DNA from: Telopea speciosissima
Taxonomy: Eukaryota; Streptophyta; Magnoliopsida; Proteales; Proteaceae
Assembly: GCF_018873765.1 (NCBI RefSeq)
Contig: NC_057924.1
Span: 9,238,001 to 9,302,000, forward strand
DNA length: 64,000 nucleotides
Direction of reading: 5' to 3'
Shown one piece after another: positions 1-11,911 of the stretch. Made by a program: the position numbers and the translations under genes. How positions within the stretch are numbered: the first letter of the stretch is position 1; every line of letters begins with the position of its first letter. The notes under the pieces are model-generated. The model saw only the letters and a list, made by a program, of their open reading frames with translations. It did not search any database and was not told the origin of the DNA.

Positions 1-18
1 AATCTATTAATTATTAAA

Positions 19-444
19 GGGAAAATTACATGATTAGTTATTTTTGGGTTTTCATTTAAAAAATTGTCCACCCTATGTTTGAGTTAACAAAAATAGACAA
101 AAACAAGTTTAGGTTTACAAAACTGGACAAAATAGAGTCTCTCCCTCCCACACTTACTTTTTTAGATATTTTTACCCTTCTCATTGCCTTCTCGTCCAGG
201 CATCCTTTGTTCCCTACAACCCTACCCTTGTCCTAGCCACCGCCATTTTCTACTACCCCAAGTAATAGAGGGAGAAAAAAAAATAGATTTTTTCAGAGGG
301 GAATTGCCGAGGAAGGAAGGAGAGTCACTATTTTGTCTAGTTTTGTAAAACTAAACTTGTTTTTGTCTATTTTTGTTAACTCAAACATAGGGTGGACAGT
401 TTTGTAAATGAAAACCCAAAAATAGTGAATCATGTAATTTTTCC
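19..444. mobile_element. MULE-type MITE with 9-bp target duplication
   Basis: The ends are inverted copies of about 130 bp. The left starts GGGAAAATTACATGATTAG and the right ends with the complement. Both arms carry the tract around the phrase GTCCACCCTATGTTTGAG. The direct repeat ATTATTAAA lies at 10-18 and 445-453, a perfect 9-bp target duplication, which is the hallmark of Mutator-like elements. There is no coding capacity in the 426 bp. Its end sequence resembles the MULE ends at 53894 and 32126. Confidence 0.85.
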
Positions 445-463
445 ATTATTAAACTCAAACATC

Positions 464-826
464 ATATAAAATGGAGGGACCGAGTTTCCATTCACTGTGG
501 GGCAGGAGAGAGCAGGAAAGGGTATTGGAAGGGTATTTTAAAACATACCAAAACCTAGGAAGGGTTTGTTAACCTTAGGATGTTGTTGCCTCATCCTCTA
601 TGGGTGGAGGGAAACTTAGTTCTATAAGAATTGACTTTAAGCTGTCCTTTTAGGACTAGTTTCCCTCCCCCCATAGAGGACGGTTCACCCATCATCCTAG
701 GGTTCACAAACCCCTCTTAGGGTTTTAGTATGTTCCAAAATACCCTTTTGATACCCTTTAACGCCCTCCCCTGCCTTGCGATCCCATTCACCGTGGGTGG
801 AGAGAAACTCGGTCCCTTTTTATATT
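464..826. repeat. Fold-back element, long inverted arms
   Basis: The left arm (from GGGACCGAGTTT) and the right arm (ending AAACTCGGTCCC) are imperfect inverted copies over about 150 bp each. The junction lies near 645. No clean target duplication is seen, so the superfamily is not assigned. Non-coding. Confidence 0.7.
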
Positions 827-1300
827 GCTATTTTTTAGGGTATCTTTAAAAAAATTCATCACATAAAAGAAAGACATTGCAAACTTTTATAAAGTTTTTC
901 ACTTTTCCTTATTACCAAAAAATAACAGTATTTTACTTTCGATAAATGAAGTTGGGGCAATTTTGAAAATTTGCTTCTATTTTTTTTCTTGTGTGGCATG
1001 AGTACTAACAACTTTGGGGATTAAGTAAATTTTTTTAAAATAGAAATTAGTGAATGAAAAACAAATTTAAAACCAATTATCTTTGTAATTTTCGTTCTTA
1101 TCTAGTGGATCTAAGAAATTTTTCCCCTTTAAAATGGGCATGTAATAACTAGGCTCTTAAAATTTGCCAAAAAAAAAATTGGCAAAAGAAAAATTCCGAT
1201 GAACAATGACAAATCCCATAGAATGTATCCCAAGGCCAAGAAGCATGTATCAAGTAGTAATCAACATGGTTTTAGGTTTATCAAAAAAAAAAAAGATAAA
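827..1300. other. AT-rich intergenic DNA
   Basis: I see no gene, RNA or clear repeat here beyond short homopolymer runs. Confidence 0.5.
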
Positions 1301-1525
1301 CATGGTTTTAGGTATTGGGATCCGGCTAATATTGGTATCGGTATTAGTTAATAACGGTATTAGTATCATTCTATACTAGCTGTATCAGATGATTTTGTCC
1401 TCAAAGATACCGATTCCATATCATATTTAGACAATTTTATCCTTTCTATCGATAACGGCTAGGTATTGGTATCAATGTCAATTGATACCAATACGGTCCA
1501 TCCATAATCGATACCTAAAACCATG
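1301..1525. repeat. MITE-like inverted repeat (GGTATCGGTAT type)
   Basis: It begins CATGGTTTTAGGTAT and ends with the inverse ATACCTAAAACCATG. The inside is rich in alternating GGTAT and ATACC words. A related sequence lies at about 35100-35350. No unambiguous target duplication was found. Confidence 0.6.
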
Positions 1526-1888
1526 ATCATCAATGAATTAGATTATGTCACCATTTTACCACACTTTTAACTTAAGTAGATCTGAGTGATAGAAAGGACC
1601 TTTGCACCTATCTTATAATTTAGTGATATTTTTTTTTCGATTTTACTTCAAACTCACTTTTCAGCATTAATCATACTTTCATTTTTTAGATCAAGTTTCG
1701 TTTCATCCACAGTGAAAAGAGAACATCTTAGATCTTGACATTCAACTAATGGATTGGGTTGGGGAAGGGTGGTTTTTTTTTTTTTTTTTTTTTTTTTGTG
1801 TGTTAAAAGAAGGGTCGTTTTGATGTCATACAATAGGGAGTGAGAGTAAATAATGAATTTCACTTGCCCAAGAATCCAATCATAGAGT
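1526..1888. other. Intergenic, with poly-T tract
   Basis: This is the AT-rich flank of the copia element. It contains a long T tract at about 1772-1797. A lysine-rich reading frame on the minus strand here is only the reverse of that tract. No gene is supported. Confidence 0.5.
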
Positions 1889-2440
1889 TGTAAGCCGATG
1901 TGGTTTCTATGCCACGTCAATACAGGATAAAAAACACCACACAAGAAAAGAAGTAATAGCATTAATTCATATTCTATTTAGAAACACTAACCATCTTAGT
2001 GTGAATATGCACTTCATTAAGATAAAATATTATTTCTTCATATTCCTTTTAGAGACTCTAACCATCTTAATGGTTGGATATGGGAATAAGTAGTATCTTT
2101 TCATATTTCTCTTAGAAACTCTAACCATCTTAGTGGTGGAATATAGGAATATGTACTTCATTAAGCTCCATTAAGATAAAGTCCTTGATGGGAGGAATTA
2201 TTGAGATGAGAGCCTCAAGGAGATTGGACTCCCTGATTTTAAAAGCTATATATATAGCACACAACCTATCCATCTATGCGGTGTGAAAAAGTGAGAGACT
2301 TTTGAAAACCAGAAGAAGTTCAAAGCAACAAAATTATTTTTCTTCAAAGAATTGGCCAAGATCGATTGGAGAAGGAATGACGAATCTCGGTTCTAATGGT
2401 GGAGGTATGTTCCGTGTACTCCGCCTTAATATCTAAGAGG
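1889..2440 (+). repeat. 5' LTR of copia element
   Basis: Starts TGTAAGCCGATGTGG and matches 8747-9298 along its whole length. It ends just before the primer-binding site. It contains an AT-rich TATATATA stretch near 2250, a plausible promoter. Confidence 0.93.
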
Positions 2441-2453
2441 TGGTATCAGAGCC
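2441..2453 (+). other. Primer-binding site (initiator Met tRNA)
   Basis: TGGTATCAGAGCC directly follows the 5' LTR. It is the standard plant copia primer site, complementary to the 3' end of the initiator methionine tRNA. Confidence 0.92.
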
Positions 2454-3898
2454 AGAGATTGCATCTCCTATCCATCGAATCCTTGGCATGATAATAGTTA
2501 TCTGACCATGATGGTCAATTTTGATTCACCGTTTCTTTTACAGTCCTACAAAAGTTTTTTTAATATGTATATCATCACTGTTGTGGACCATTTGATTTCT
2601 CTATTAAAGAATCATTATTTGGATGAAATCTTTATTTTACGGGTTAGGGTTGTTAAACAGGGCAGACCTTGTAGTTATCGGCCTTGCCCGACAACCATTA
2701 CGGTAAAGTTTTGGGCGAAAGTCTTGCCAACAATCATTGCAGTTAATCAATGGCTAGGCCATTTTTATAGAACTGTTCTATTATCCATAATAAAAAAATA
2801 AAAAATAAAAAAAGAGTTTATTATGCCGAAGTTGGTCGGCGACGACTTTGGCAACATTGTCTGGCGACCATGAGGTTGTCATGACCATTGATTGCATGGC
2901 AGGAACATAGCAGTAGCTATGACTGAGATTTGGGGATAGATCCCGTTATTTTTATTTTAGTAAGGACTTTTAGTCTTTCAAGTGGTTAAGATAATTACTT
3001 ATGACAAGTGGCATAGTCCTATTGGATGGGGATAAGATTAAAAAAAAAAAAAAAAAAAAAACAGAAGGTAATTTTGCATGATTGAAAACGTACCATATTG
3101 GGTATATAATTTGCAATTTAATTAATGGCCTTCTTGTCTTTTAATGGGAAGTTAAAACTGATTGCCATATGTCAGCTTCTCATATGAGGGTGCCTTAGTA
3201 ATTATGAAAAGACTAATTAGTGGGTTGTTGCATAATTCAGAATTCTTTTGAATACGAATTTTACTATTGTAAGCTTCCCACTATCTTGTGACTACTAACA
3301 TGTGTCAAATCGAATCGGACCAGCTTACCCGAATTTAAGACGCGTTTTGGTTAATCCGACCCGGTGGTGATCAAGTAATTTTGGTTCAATTCTGGAACTG
3401 GTTCAAGGTTATTCCTTTGGTTCATTAATTGATTTAATTACATGTACAATTTTGGTTGCATAAATTTACATAAATCATTTTTAAGGAACACTTCATTGGA
3501 ACAGTGGGAGTTCATATTGTGGTTCTTTTTAGGTGTAATTTTATGCTCTATGCTATGATTGGAACACATTAACTTAAATTCGATGTATATATATTTCAAG
3601 GATATATGGTATGGTTGACTGCATTTGATTACATTATTAATAATTGGTGAATCTTTACTTTATTTTGATGTTATAAGCTTGCTGATTTTTATTTTTTTTT
3701 TTATTATGATCGACCCTAATTTAGAATTTTCTACATCATGCATACTTATAACATCATTATTATCTTGTCTTGTGTTTATGAAGTTACCATTAAGGGATTA
3801 TGTATGCCACATACTCCATCAAATCCCATAAAGACTTTTAGGTAATTTTATAAATATGAAAGACAATTTTTACAACTTATGCACAAAGTAGACATAAT
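2454..3898 (+). other. Long untranslated leader of copia element
   Basis: About 1.4 kb without a conserved frame lies between the primer site and the leader motif array. It holds a T/A-rich tract and short frames with no recognisable product. Confidence 0.6.
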
Positions 3899-4163
3899 GC
3901 CCACAGGTAGTGACTATTTTAGTGCATACAAGTTGGGGTAGGATAAAATATTAATCATTAAGGCAGTTGATGCCCACAGGTAAGGCTATCTAATGAGATA
4001 TATTTTAATCTTATCATTTAGTTATTGACTATTGTTGGTTGCAACTGATGCCCACAGGTAAGTTGTGACTGACATTAGTTTGTCACTCTGAATATAAATA
4101 TTATTAATATTCAGTATAAAGAATGATAATCATTGCAACTTGCAGCCTTAGCCCACAGGCAAG
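3899..4163 (+). repeat. Four copies of GCCCACAGGTA motif in copia leader
   Basis: The word GCCCACAGG(T/C)A occurs at 3899, 3972, 4050 and 4151, just before gag. The third copy sits in the loop of a potential hairpin (GCAACT pairing with AGTTGT). The fourth sits between TGCAGC and GCTGTA. Spacing is 73, 78 and 101 bp. A packaging, dimerisation or translation role is inference only. Confidence 0.75.
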
Positions 4164-4278
4164 CTGTAGTGAGCTTGATTAAATATCACTAAAATTGATA
4201 TTGTTTAATTTTTAGTACTAGAACAATAGAAATTGTTTAGCATGCTTTATTTATTGTAGATCTTTTAATTTTGCAGTA

Positions 4279-7200
4279 ATGGTTAACAATCAATTTTCTT
4301 TTCCTATGCTCAATGGGGATAATTATGTTGACTGGAAGGAAAAGACTGAACTTGCACTTATGTGCATGGACTATGATTTAGCTTTGCGTGAAGATAAACC
4401 TGCTCCTCTTAAAAACACTAGTACTCCAGCTGAGATATTTCACTTTAAGGATTGGGAGCGGTCTAACCGTATTTCCTTATCAATCATCAAGGCTCATATT
4501 CATAAGAGCATTAAGAGTTCCATTCCTGACTATGATACAGTTAAGGAATATATGAAGGAAATTGAGGCCCTATTTGTGAGTTCAGACAAAGCCATAGCCA
4601 TGACCTTAATAGGTCAGTTCAGCTCCATTAAGTATAATGCAATTAAGGGTGTGAGGGCACACATCATGCACATCAGGGACATAGCAGCCCAACTGAAAAC
4701 ACTGAAATTGGATATTTCTAAACCTTTTCTGGTATATTACATTCTGAACACTCTGCCTAAGGAGTTTGCTCCCTTTAAGATCTCTTTTAACACACATAAG
4801 GATGAATGATCATTCAATGAACTACTGACCGTGTGTTCAAGAAGAAGAGAGATTGAAAAGAAAGTCAAAGGAAAGTGTGTACCAAACAACCACTCTTGAG
4901 AAAGGTCAATCCAGCAAGTCGACTCTGAAAAAGAAGACCTGGAAAAAGCCTGTGAAGAAAGAGGGCATTAAGAAAGCTTCCAAGTGTTTCTTCTATAAGA
5001 AGAAAGGACACATGAAGAAGGATTGCTCCAAATTTAAGCAGTGGATGGAGAAGAAAGGTACTCTTCAGACCTTTGTCTGTTATGAGTCAAATTTTATGAA
5101 TTTTCATTATGGGAATTGGTGGATTGATTCAGATACAACAATTCATGTTTTCAATTCCTTGCAGGGTTTTCTGGAGACAAGGCCACCTACTCTAAGTGAG
5201 CACCATGTCTATTCAGCTGAAGGGATGTCGTCTCAAGTTGAGGCCATAGGGGTCTACAGACTAGTTCTACTTTCTGGATTTATTTTAGATTTAGACAAGA
5301 CATTTTACATTCCATCATTTGATCGGAACCTGTTGTCAGTGCCTAGACTAACATCATTAGGTTTTAAATTTATTTTTTAAGGAACAGTATTTTCATTACT
5401 GAAAAATAATGTTAATGTTGGTTCTGGTACTTTAGTCAATGGATTGTATTTGCTACATTTAGATTTTACTTGTGAATACAATTTATTGTCTAATTCTACA
5501 CATGTTGGAAACAAAAGTTGTGCAACAAATGAACAATCCTCCAAGCTTTGGCACAGGAGATTAGGTCATATCTCCATTGATAGAATTAAGAGATTAATAA
5601 AGGATGGAGTCCTTGAGATTCTAGACTTTATTGATCTAGGGACTTGTATAGATTGTATAAAGGGCAAACAAACCAAAAAGTCCAAAAGAGGTGCCAAGAG
5701 AAGTTCAGAAATTTTAGAAATCATACATACTGACATTTGTGAACCTTTTCACACCATGCCTGAACGGAGAGAGATATTTTATCTCCTTTATAGATGATTA
5801 CTCTAGATTCATGTATCTCTACCTTCTGGTTCATAAGGATGAAGCACTTAATGCTTTTAAGAACTATAAAGTAGAAGTAGAGAAACAAATTGGTAAGATG
5901 ATCAAAATAGTACGTTCAGAGAGGGGAGGGGAGTTTTATGGTAGGTACACAGAGTCTGGTCAAAGACCAGGTCCATTTGCTCAATTCCTTCAGGAACAAG
6001 GAATTGTTTCACAATACACCATGCCAGGATCACCTGATCAAAACGGTGTTGCTGAACGAAGGAATTGAACATTAATGGACATGGTAAGAAGTATGATTAG
6101 TAATTCTAATATTTTCTTATCCTTTTGGGGTGAAGCCCTAAAGACATTAGTCTACATCATAAATAGGGTTCCTTCCAAAGCTGTGCCTAAAACACCTTTT
6201 GAGCTTTGGAAAGGATGAAAACCTAGTCTACATCATATACGTGTTTGGGGATGCCCTATCGAGGTAAGGGTGTACAACCCACAAGAAAAAAAGTTGGATT
6301 CTAAGACCATCAGTGGATATTTCATTAGGTATTCAGAAGGATCCAAAAGGTACAAATTTTATTGTCCTACACACACACCTAGGATAGTTGAGTCACGTAA
6401 TCCTAAATTTCTAGAGGATGACACCAACAGTGGGAGCATTGAACTTAGAAATGTTGAATTCCAGGAACTTGACATTTCGTTAGAAGCTTCCACCTCTGGA
6501 GGTGATGGCACATAATTTTTGCCTTTACCATTATTACCCTGTTCTACAACTGAGGTTGAGAAAGAAATTTCTCATGTAGATATACCACAGGAAGAACAGA
6601 TTGTTGGTGAACCAGATATTCATCATGAGGAAAATTTAGATGAACAACCAAGCTTGAGGCGATCCACTAGAACTAGGAAGTCAGCAATTCCTTTAGATTA
6701 TCAAGTATATCTACAAGAAAGTGAATTTGACATTGGAGTTGATGTGGATCCAATATCATTTTCACAAGCCATGAGCAGCCAAAATTCCATCTTGTGGTAC
6801 AATGTCATGAAGGATGAGATGGAATCAATGGCAAAGAATCATGTATGGGAGCTCGTTGAGTTGCCTAAGGGGTCTACAGCTGTTGGCTGTAAATCGATTT
6901 TTAAAACCAAAAGGGATTCCAAAGGTAACATAGAACGATATAATCAAAAGGAAGATATTGATTATAAAGAAACCTTTTCTCCTGTATCAAGGAAGGATTC
7001 AATGCGTATTGCCATGGCCTTGGTTGCTCATTACGATCTAGAGTTACACCAAATGGATGTCAAGACTGCGTTCTTGAATGGAGAATTAATAGAAGAGGTA
7101 TACATGAAATAACCTGAAGGATTTATATCGGATAAAGGAGATCACCTTGTATGTAAACTGAATAGGTCCATATATGATTTGAAACAAGCTTCTAGGCAAT

Positions 7201-8309
7201 GGTACCTAAAGTTTGATCACACAATTATTTCATTCGGGTTTGTTGAAAATCGTGCTAATCAATGTATTTACATCAAGTTTAAGGGAAGTCGTTTCATCAT
7301 ATTAGTGTTATATGTGGATGATATCTTATTAGCAAGTAGTGATCTTGGGTTGCTACATGAGACAAAAGAGTTTTTGACTCGAAACTTTGAAATGAAGGAT
7401 ATGGGTGAAGCCTTCTATGTCTTAGGCATAGAAATTCACCGAGATAGGTCCAATAAGACTTTAGGACTGTCTCAGAGAGCCTATATCGATAAGGTTTTAG
7501 ATCGATTCAGAATGATGGACTCTAAACGAAGTGTAGCACCAATTGTTAAAGGTGACAGACTTAGTCTGGAATAGTGTCCAATGAGTGACTTGGAGCAACA
7601 ACAAATGTAAAAAAATTTCTATGCATCTGCAGTAGGCAGTTTACTGTATGCTCAGGTCTGTACCAGACCCGACATAGCCTATGCAGTGGGAGTATTAGGA
7701 AGATTCCAAAAGAACCCGGGAATGCTACATTGGACAGCAGCTAAAAAAGTATTAAGATACTTGAAAGGAATCAAAAATCACATGCTCACATATAAGCGAG
7801 TTGATGATTTGGAACTAGTTGGCTACTCGGACTCAGATTATGCTGGATGTGGTGATATAAGAAGATCTACATCAGGATACATTTTTTTACTAGCTTCTGG
7901 TGCAGTTTCATGGAGAAGCGTCAACCAACCTAAGACAGCTTCTTCTACTATGGAAGCGGAAGTGGTGGCATGCTATGAGGAAGTTTCTCATGCATCTTGG
8001 TTGAGGCAGTTCGTCACAGACTTGAAAGTTATACCCTCTATTGAAAGGCCTATTCGAGTATATTGTGATAATACTGCGGCAGTGAAGTTTTCCAACAACA
8101 CTTGCTCAATAAGCCGCTATCGACATATTGAGATCAAGTATTTTGTTGTCAAGGAAGATGTTCGGGATCAAAGAGTAGCAATTGATCATATTGGCACTGA
8201 GAATATGATTGTTGATCCCTTGACTAAAGGGCTTGTCCCTAAAGTTTTTATTGACCATGTGGGTCATATGGGGTTATATAGTTCCTTGAGTGTAATGGAT
8301 CAAATTTAA
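4279..8309 (+). mobile_element. copia gag-pol coding region (fossil)
   Basis: Domains in order: gag of the UBN2 type (about 4.28-4.81 kb), a nucleocapsid knuckle near 5.0 kb, protease (about 5.1-5.4 kb), GAG-pre-integrase and integrase core (about 5.5-6.3 kb), reverse transcriptase with the YVDD box near 7.31 kb, and RNase H (about 7.7-8.26 kb) ending in the usual DPLTKGL motif. The region is interrupted by roughly eight breaks and cannot be expressed as one polyprotein. It lies between the leader array and the polypurine tract at 8736. Confidence 0.93.
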
Positions 8310-8735
8310 ACTATGTTAATGTATACATTCAAATTTAAATTTATGACTTGTGCACCACAGTTTATGATTCCAGAATTCATAAAAATTCTCTGCCAATTTT
8401 ATTAAATATCATTACTATTTTATTAGTGTACATTCTAAATTGAAGTAATGGTTGATGCCCATTAAGTTTATAGGGGCAATTTTGATGGATTTAGAATTAA
8501 CGATTGGGTTAATTCATAAAGTTTGATGTACTACATTAAGGTTTGATCTAAGAAGGACAATTCATAGTGATACATGGAAGGAAGTGTTCTTTGTATGAAC
8601 ATGCACCGCTATGATTCATGGATTGAAGTTCTCATTTCAAATGTTTGTTGCTCTCTAGGATAAAATTCGGCATGGTCATGCATTAAATTGAACTTATATC
8701 AATTAGCTTGGCATTTGCACGTGGCACTAAAGGCC

Positions 8736-8746
8736 AAGTGGGAGAA
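8736..8746 (+). other. Polypurine tract of copia element
   Basis: AAGTGGGAGAA lies immediately before the 3' LTR, in the position and form usual for plant copia plus-strand priming. Confidence 0.88.
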
Positions 8747-9298
8747 TGTAAGCCGATGTGGCCTCTGTGCCACGTCAGCACAGGATAAGAAACACCACAC
8801 AAGATAAGAAGTAATAGCATTAATTTATATTCCATTTAGAAACACTAACCATCTTAGTGTGAATATGCACTTCATTAAGATAAAGTATTATTTCTTCATA
8901 TTCCTTTTAGAGACTCTAACCATCTTAATGGTTGAATATGGGAATAAGTAGTGTCTCTTCATATTTGTCTTAGAAACTTTAACCATCTTAGTGGTGGAAT
9001 ATAGGAATATGTACTTCATTAAGCTCCATTAAGATAAAGTCCTTGATGGGAGGAATTATCGAGATGAGAGCCTCAAGGAGATTGGACTCCCTGGTTTTAA
9101 AAGCTATATATCTAGCACACAACCTATCCATCTATGAGGTGTGAAAAAGTGAGAGACTTTTGAAAACCAGAAGAAGTTCAAAGCAACAAAATTATTTTTC
9201 TTCAAAGCATTGGCCAAGATCGATTGGAGAAGGAATGGCGAATCTCGATCCTAATGGTGAAGGTATGTTCCTTATACTCCGCCTTAATATCTAAGAGG
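8747..9298 (+). repeat. 3' LTR of copia element
   Basis: Starts TGTAAGCCGATGTGG and ends CTAAGAGG, colinear with 1889-2440 and about 95% identical by eye. Confidence 0.93.
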
Positions 9299-9645
9299 TA
9301 ACATCATGGTGAATAAAGAGATTCTCCCATCCGAGACAGAAAAATTTTCTTTTTTTTTTTTTTGGATAACCAATCATGAATACAACAAGTTTATAAAATG
9401 TTAAAACCAAACATGAACCACATAAGAAATTATTTAGCCACGCATATGTAACTAGCATGGTTTAGTATCTTGTTATGTGTTTATTTATTGTTTCAAATAA
9501 AGGCCACGTAGTCAGTGACTTGGTAACGTGGTTTAGTATCGTAAGAATCTAGGTGTCATTGCATGGGGAGATGCATACACTGTGACCCTCCCAGACCGGA
9601 AGCCTTGTGCATTGAGTACGCCTTTTATAACTAGATAAAGGGAGA
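9299..9645. other. Intergenic, nothing recognised
   Basis: Contains a T tract at about 9351-9362. No gene supported. Confidence 0.5.
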
Positions 9646-9770
9646 ATGTTCTCTGTGCCGGGGGCGCAGGCTGCACCCAGACACATGGGGGTGGGTGCAA
9701 TGACCACCCTGCCCCCAGAGTGGCAGGCCCATGTGTCTGGGTGCAGTCTACGCTGCGGCGCAGAGAACAT
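9646..9770. repeat. GC-rich fold-back MITE, copy 1
   Basis: The two arms are inverted copies of about 55 bp. They start ATGTTCTCTGTG and contain CTGCACCCAGACACATGGG. The same element recurs at 11544-11667. It is strikingly GC-rich in an AT-rich region. Frames on either strand here are only products of the palindrome. Confidence 0.8.
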
Positions 9771-10128
9771 GAACCCTTAGATAAATATGTCATAAAATGA
9801 GTTTCTATTATAGTGCATAAAAAACTGTTGCCCTATTTTTTTTTTTTGCAAGTGATGGAGTCTCATTGATGAATTTAACAGATCAACGCAATGAGGATTC
9901 TCGAGCAAGCTGCATAGAGGAGTGTAGCAATGAGGTATTGAGAACTACGGTATAATTTCATACCTAAGAGGGCAACAAAATCATTTCAATATAAATAAGA
10001 GAGAAAGAGAAGGTGCCAGTGTATCCTCCATTGCGACAAAGAAAACCTTTTCCCATAAAAATTAAAGGTGATGTGCATAACTTCTACCCAAAAAAAAAGG
10101 CGATGGAAGTATTCTTTAATGTCAATAG
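9771..10128. other. Intergenic, possible LINE debris
   Basis: It holds a T tract at about 9836-9847 followed by sequence with no recognised coding content. It could be the reverse of a LINE 3' end, but nothing in it proves this. Confidence 0.3.
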
Positions 10129-10460
10129 AGGTTGAAGCTGTGCGAGATGGGCTTCTATTAGCAAGGAGTCTCGAACTGAGGAATGGTATAGTCTTTTCTG
10201 ATTCTAAGGTCTAGTTGCTAATTTAAATAAATCTTCTTCACCTTTGGACTGGGCTACTTGTATCTTCTCACCAAAACAAAAAAAAGCAAAAAAAATCTAT
10301 TTGTATCTAACATTTTATGCCTTACCTGTTTTTTTTTATGGTATAGGTTTTCTTTATATTTCTAAAAGTCTTAATAAGGAGGCCCACACTCTTGCCAAGG
10401 GTGCGGCTCTCCTTTCTTTGTCGAGTCTGGTGGGGTCAGGCACCTATTTTTTATCATTGT
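10129..10460 (+). mobile_element. LINE (L1-type) RNase H fragment
   Basis: The translation shows the C-terminal RNase H-like domain found in plant L1 LINEs. VEAVRDGLLLARSLELRNG is followed by SDSKV, then after an insertion DWATC, and then FLYISKSLNKEAHTLAKGAA (N..A..LAK is the usual end of this domain). The reading frame is interrupted by stops after SDSKV and by an A-rich insertion at about 10267-10300. This is a dead fragment, not a host gene. Confidence 0.75.
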
Positions 10461-11543
10461 AAACAATTCTCTCTTCTCTTATATAGCAGAACGTCATACT
10501 CCTCTTTCTTTAAATAATATTATTTGATTTGCTCATTTGGCCTAAAAAGATATCAGTAAAGATTTGATGGCTTAAGAATCGATTTGAATCTTCTACGGTC
10601 AAGCAGCCGAGCGGCCTCATTCAAGTAGGGCGTAGGCTCCATTGGAGCAGAGTGTTCGAGTAGTGGGTAGGACGATTATTTTACCCCTGCCTGTGTATGA
10701 ACTGCACAATAGCTGTTCGGTAGCCAATGGCGTAGAGGCCAAAATCCCTTAAGAGTTTGCCTAGGAACAGGTACAGCCGCTGGTGTAGAATTTGGTTACT
10801 TTATACTAACCTCCCTCAATATAAATAGATAAGATTGAGATACCACGCTATCAAAACAAAGATTCGAAAGGGCACACCCAACACAAGCCACCTCGGAAAC
10901 ATTCATGTGGGCATGCCACGCCAGCAATCCTGAGGAAGCGTAAAGAGATTGCGGATTTAATTGTGGCATCGCTCGCGCCACGATCGCCCATTCTATTCTA
11001 AAGAATCTAAAACTTGAATTCAACATTAAAAGATTATTAAATCCATTAATTAATTAATTAATATTGGTAAGTCCGTAATAAAATAAGGAAACATTACTCG
11101 GACCCGAAATGCAAAGGCGGACAAACAAAGCCAACTGCCATAATCAACCGGTGCCCACCAGTTAACCCAGGTGCGCGTCACATGGCCGGCCAACTCCTAG
11201 TGGGTGGAATCATGCCAGGTAAGCAGGGGATTCTTTCCACGTGGATCACATTTCATCTCCTAACGACCAAGAAAAATATCCGCGCCGAAAAGATCGATGG
11301 AAGATCTCGGAAGCTCATCATCTGGATAACGCGACGCGTGACGGTGTACTTTATAATTAGCTAGCTCAGGCTGAAAGCCGAGTTATTACTGCTGACTCGG
11401 CTCGATGATTTTATATTGGACGCAAAGCCCGGGGCCTGGAAGCTTGAGATAGGAACGTTAGAGGCAAAGGGTAAATAGGGAAAAGTACTCTTTTGTAGAG
11501 GGGAACAAGCAAAAAGTTGCTTTACTCTTGTTTTTTAGGCCAA
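10461..11543. other. BBX upstream intergenic region
   Basis: No gene is recognised. The part from about 11050 becomes less AT-rich and contains a palindromic G-box at 11238. It probably includes the distal promoter of the B-box gene at 11912. Confidence 0.4.
11238..11243. promoter_or_regulatory. G-box CACGTG upstream of BBX gene
   Basis: A perfect CACGTG within TTCCACGTGGATC lies about 670 bp upstream of the BBX start codon. G-boxes are bound by bZIP and bHLH factors such as HY5 and PIFs, which control light-regulated BBX genes. A single hexamer is weak evidence. Confidence 0.35.
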
Positions 11544-11667
11544 ATGTTCTCTGTGGAGCAGCGCAGGCTGCACCCAGACACATTAGGGTTGACGAAATGA
11601 CCATCTTACCCTCTTGAATGGGCAACCCATGTGTCTGGGTGTAGCCTGCGCTGCTGCACAGAGAACT
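11544..11667. repeat. GC-rich fold-back MITE, copy 2, in BBX promoter
   Basis: Same family as 9646-9770, with inverted arms starting ATGTTCTCTGTG and holding GCTGCACCCAGACACAT. It lies about 245 bp upstream of the BBX start codon, so it sits in the promoter or 5' leader. Confidence 0.8.
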
Positions 11668-11911
11668 TCCGCCCTGTTTTTTATCTTTGAAACTGATCTC
11701 CTTATGAATTGACAAGATTATCCTCTATCCTTCTCTGGTCAATTAGGCAGTTCTGGGTTTTAGATCAAAAGAAAGGTGATTTGTATAAATTCGCTTAAGA
11801 TTATCCTGTATCGTTCATTAGTCATTTCATTTTTCCAGGCGGAGTTGGTGGAGAAGTAAAGAAAGAAGCCGCTGAAAAGCCTGAGATTCTTGGAGAGATT
11901 AGACTTTAGAG

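Larger units (their letters stand above)
1889..9298 (+). mobile_element. Ty1/copia LTR retrotransposon, complete in outline but broken
   Basis: Two LTRs of 552 bp flank, in order, a tRNA-Met primer site, a 1.8-kb leader, gag, protease, integrase, reverse transcriptase and RNase H, then a polypurine tract. The integrase-before-RT order defines Ty1/copia. The LTRs differ at about 26-28 positions by eye (roughly 95% identical). At common plant neutral rates this suggests insertion about 1.5-2 million years ago. The coding part carries roughly eight breaks, so the element is a fossil. I cannot place the lineage within copia with certainty, and no convincing 5-bp target duplication remains. Confidence 0.95.

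Noticed and set aside
1654-1962. 102-codon lysine-rich open frame, minus strand
   Set aside because: Its core is the reverse of a long T tract beside the copia LTR; no protein family and no codon bias.
4279-8309. Copia frames as host genes
   Set aside because: They are consecutive gag and pol domains between two LTRs with primer site and polypurine tract; a retroelement fossil.
9533-9793. Two overlapping minus-strand frames around the GC-rich palindrome
   Set aside because: They mirror the inverted repeat and have no recognisable product.
10600-10680. Possible tRNA (AGCAGCCGAGCGG start)
   Set aside because: No B box, no acceptor stem pairing and no T5 terminator.
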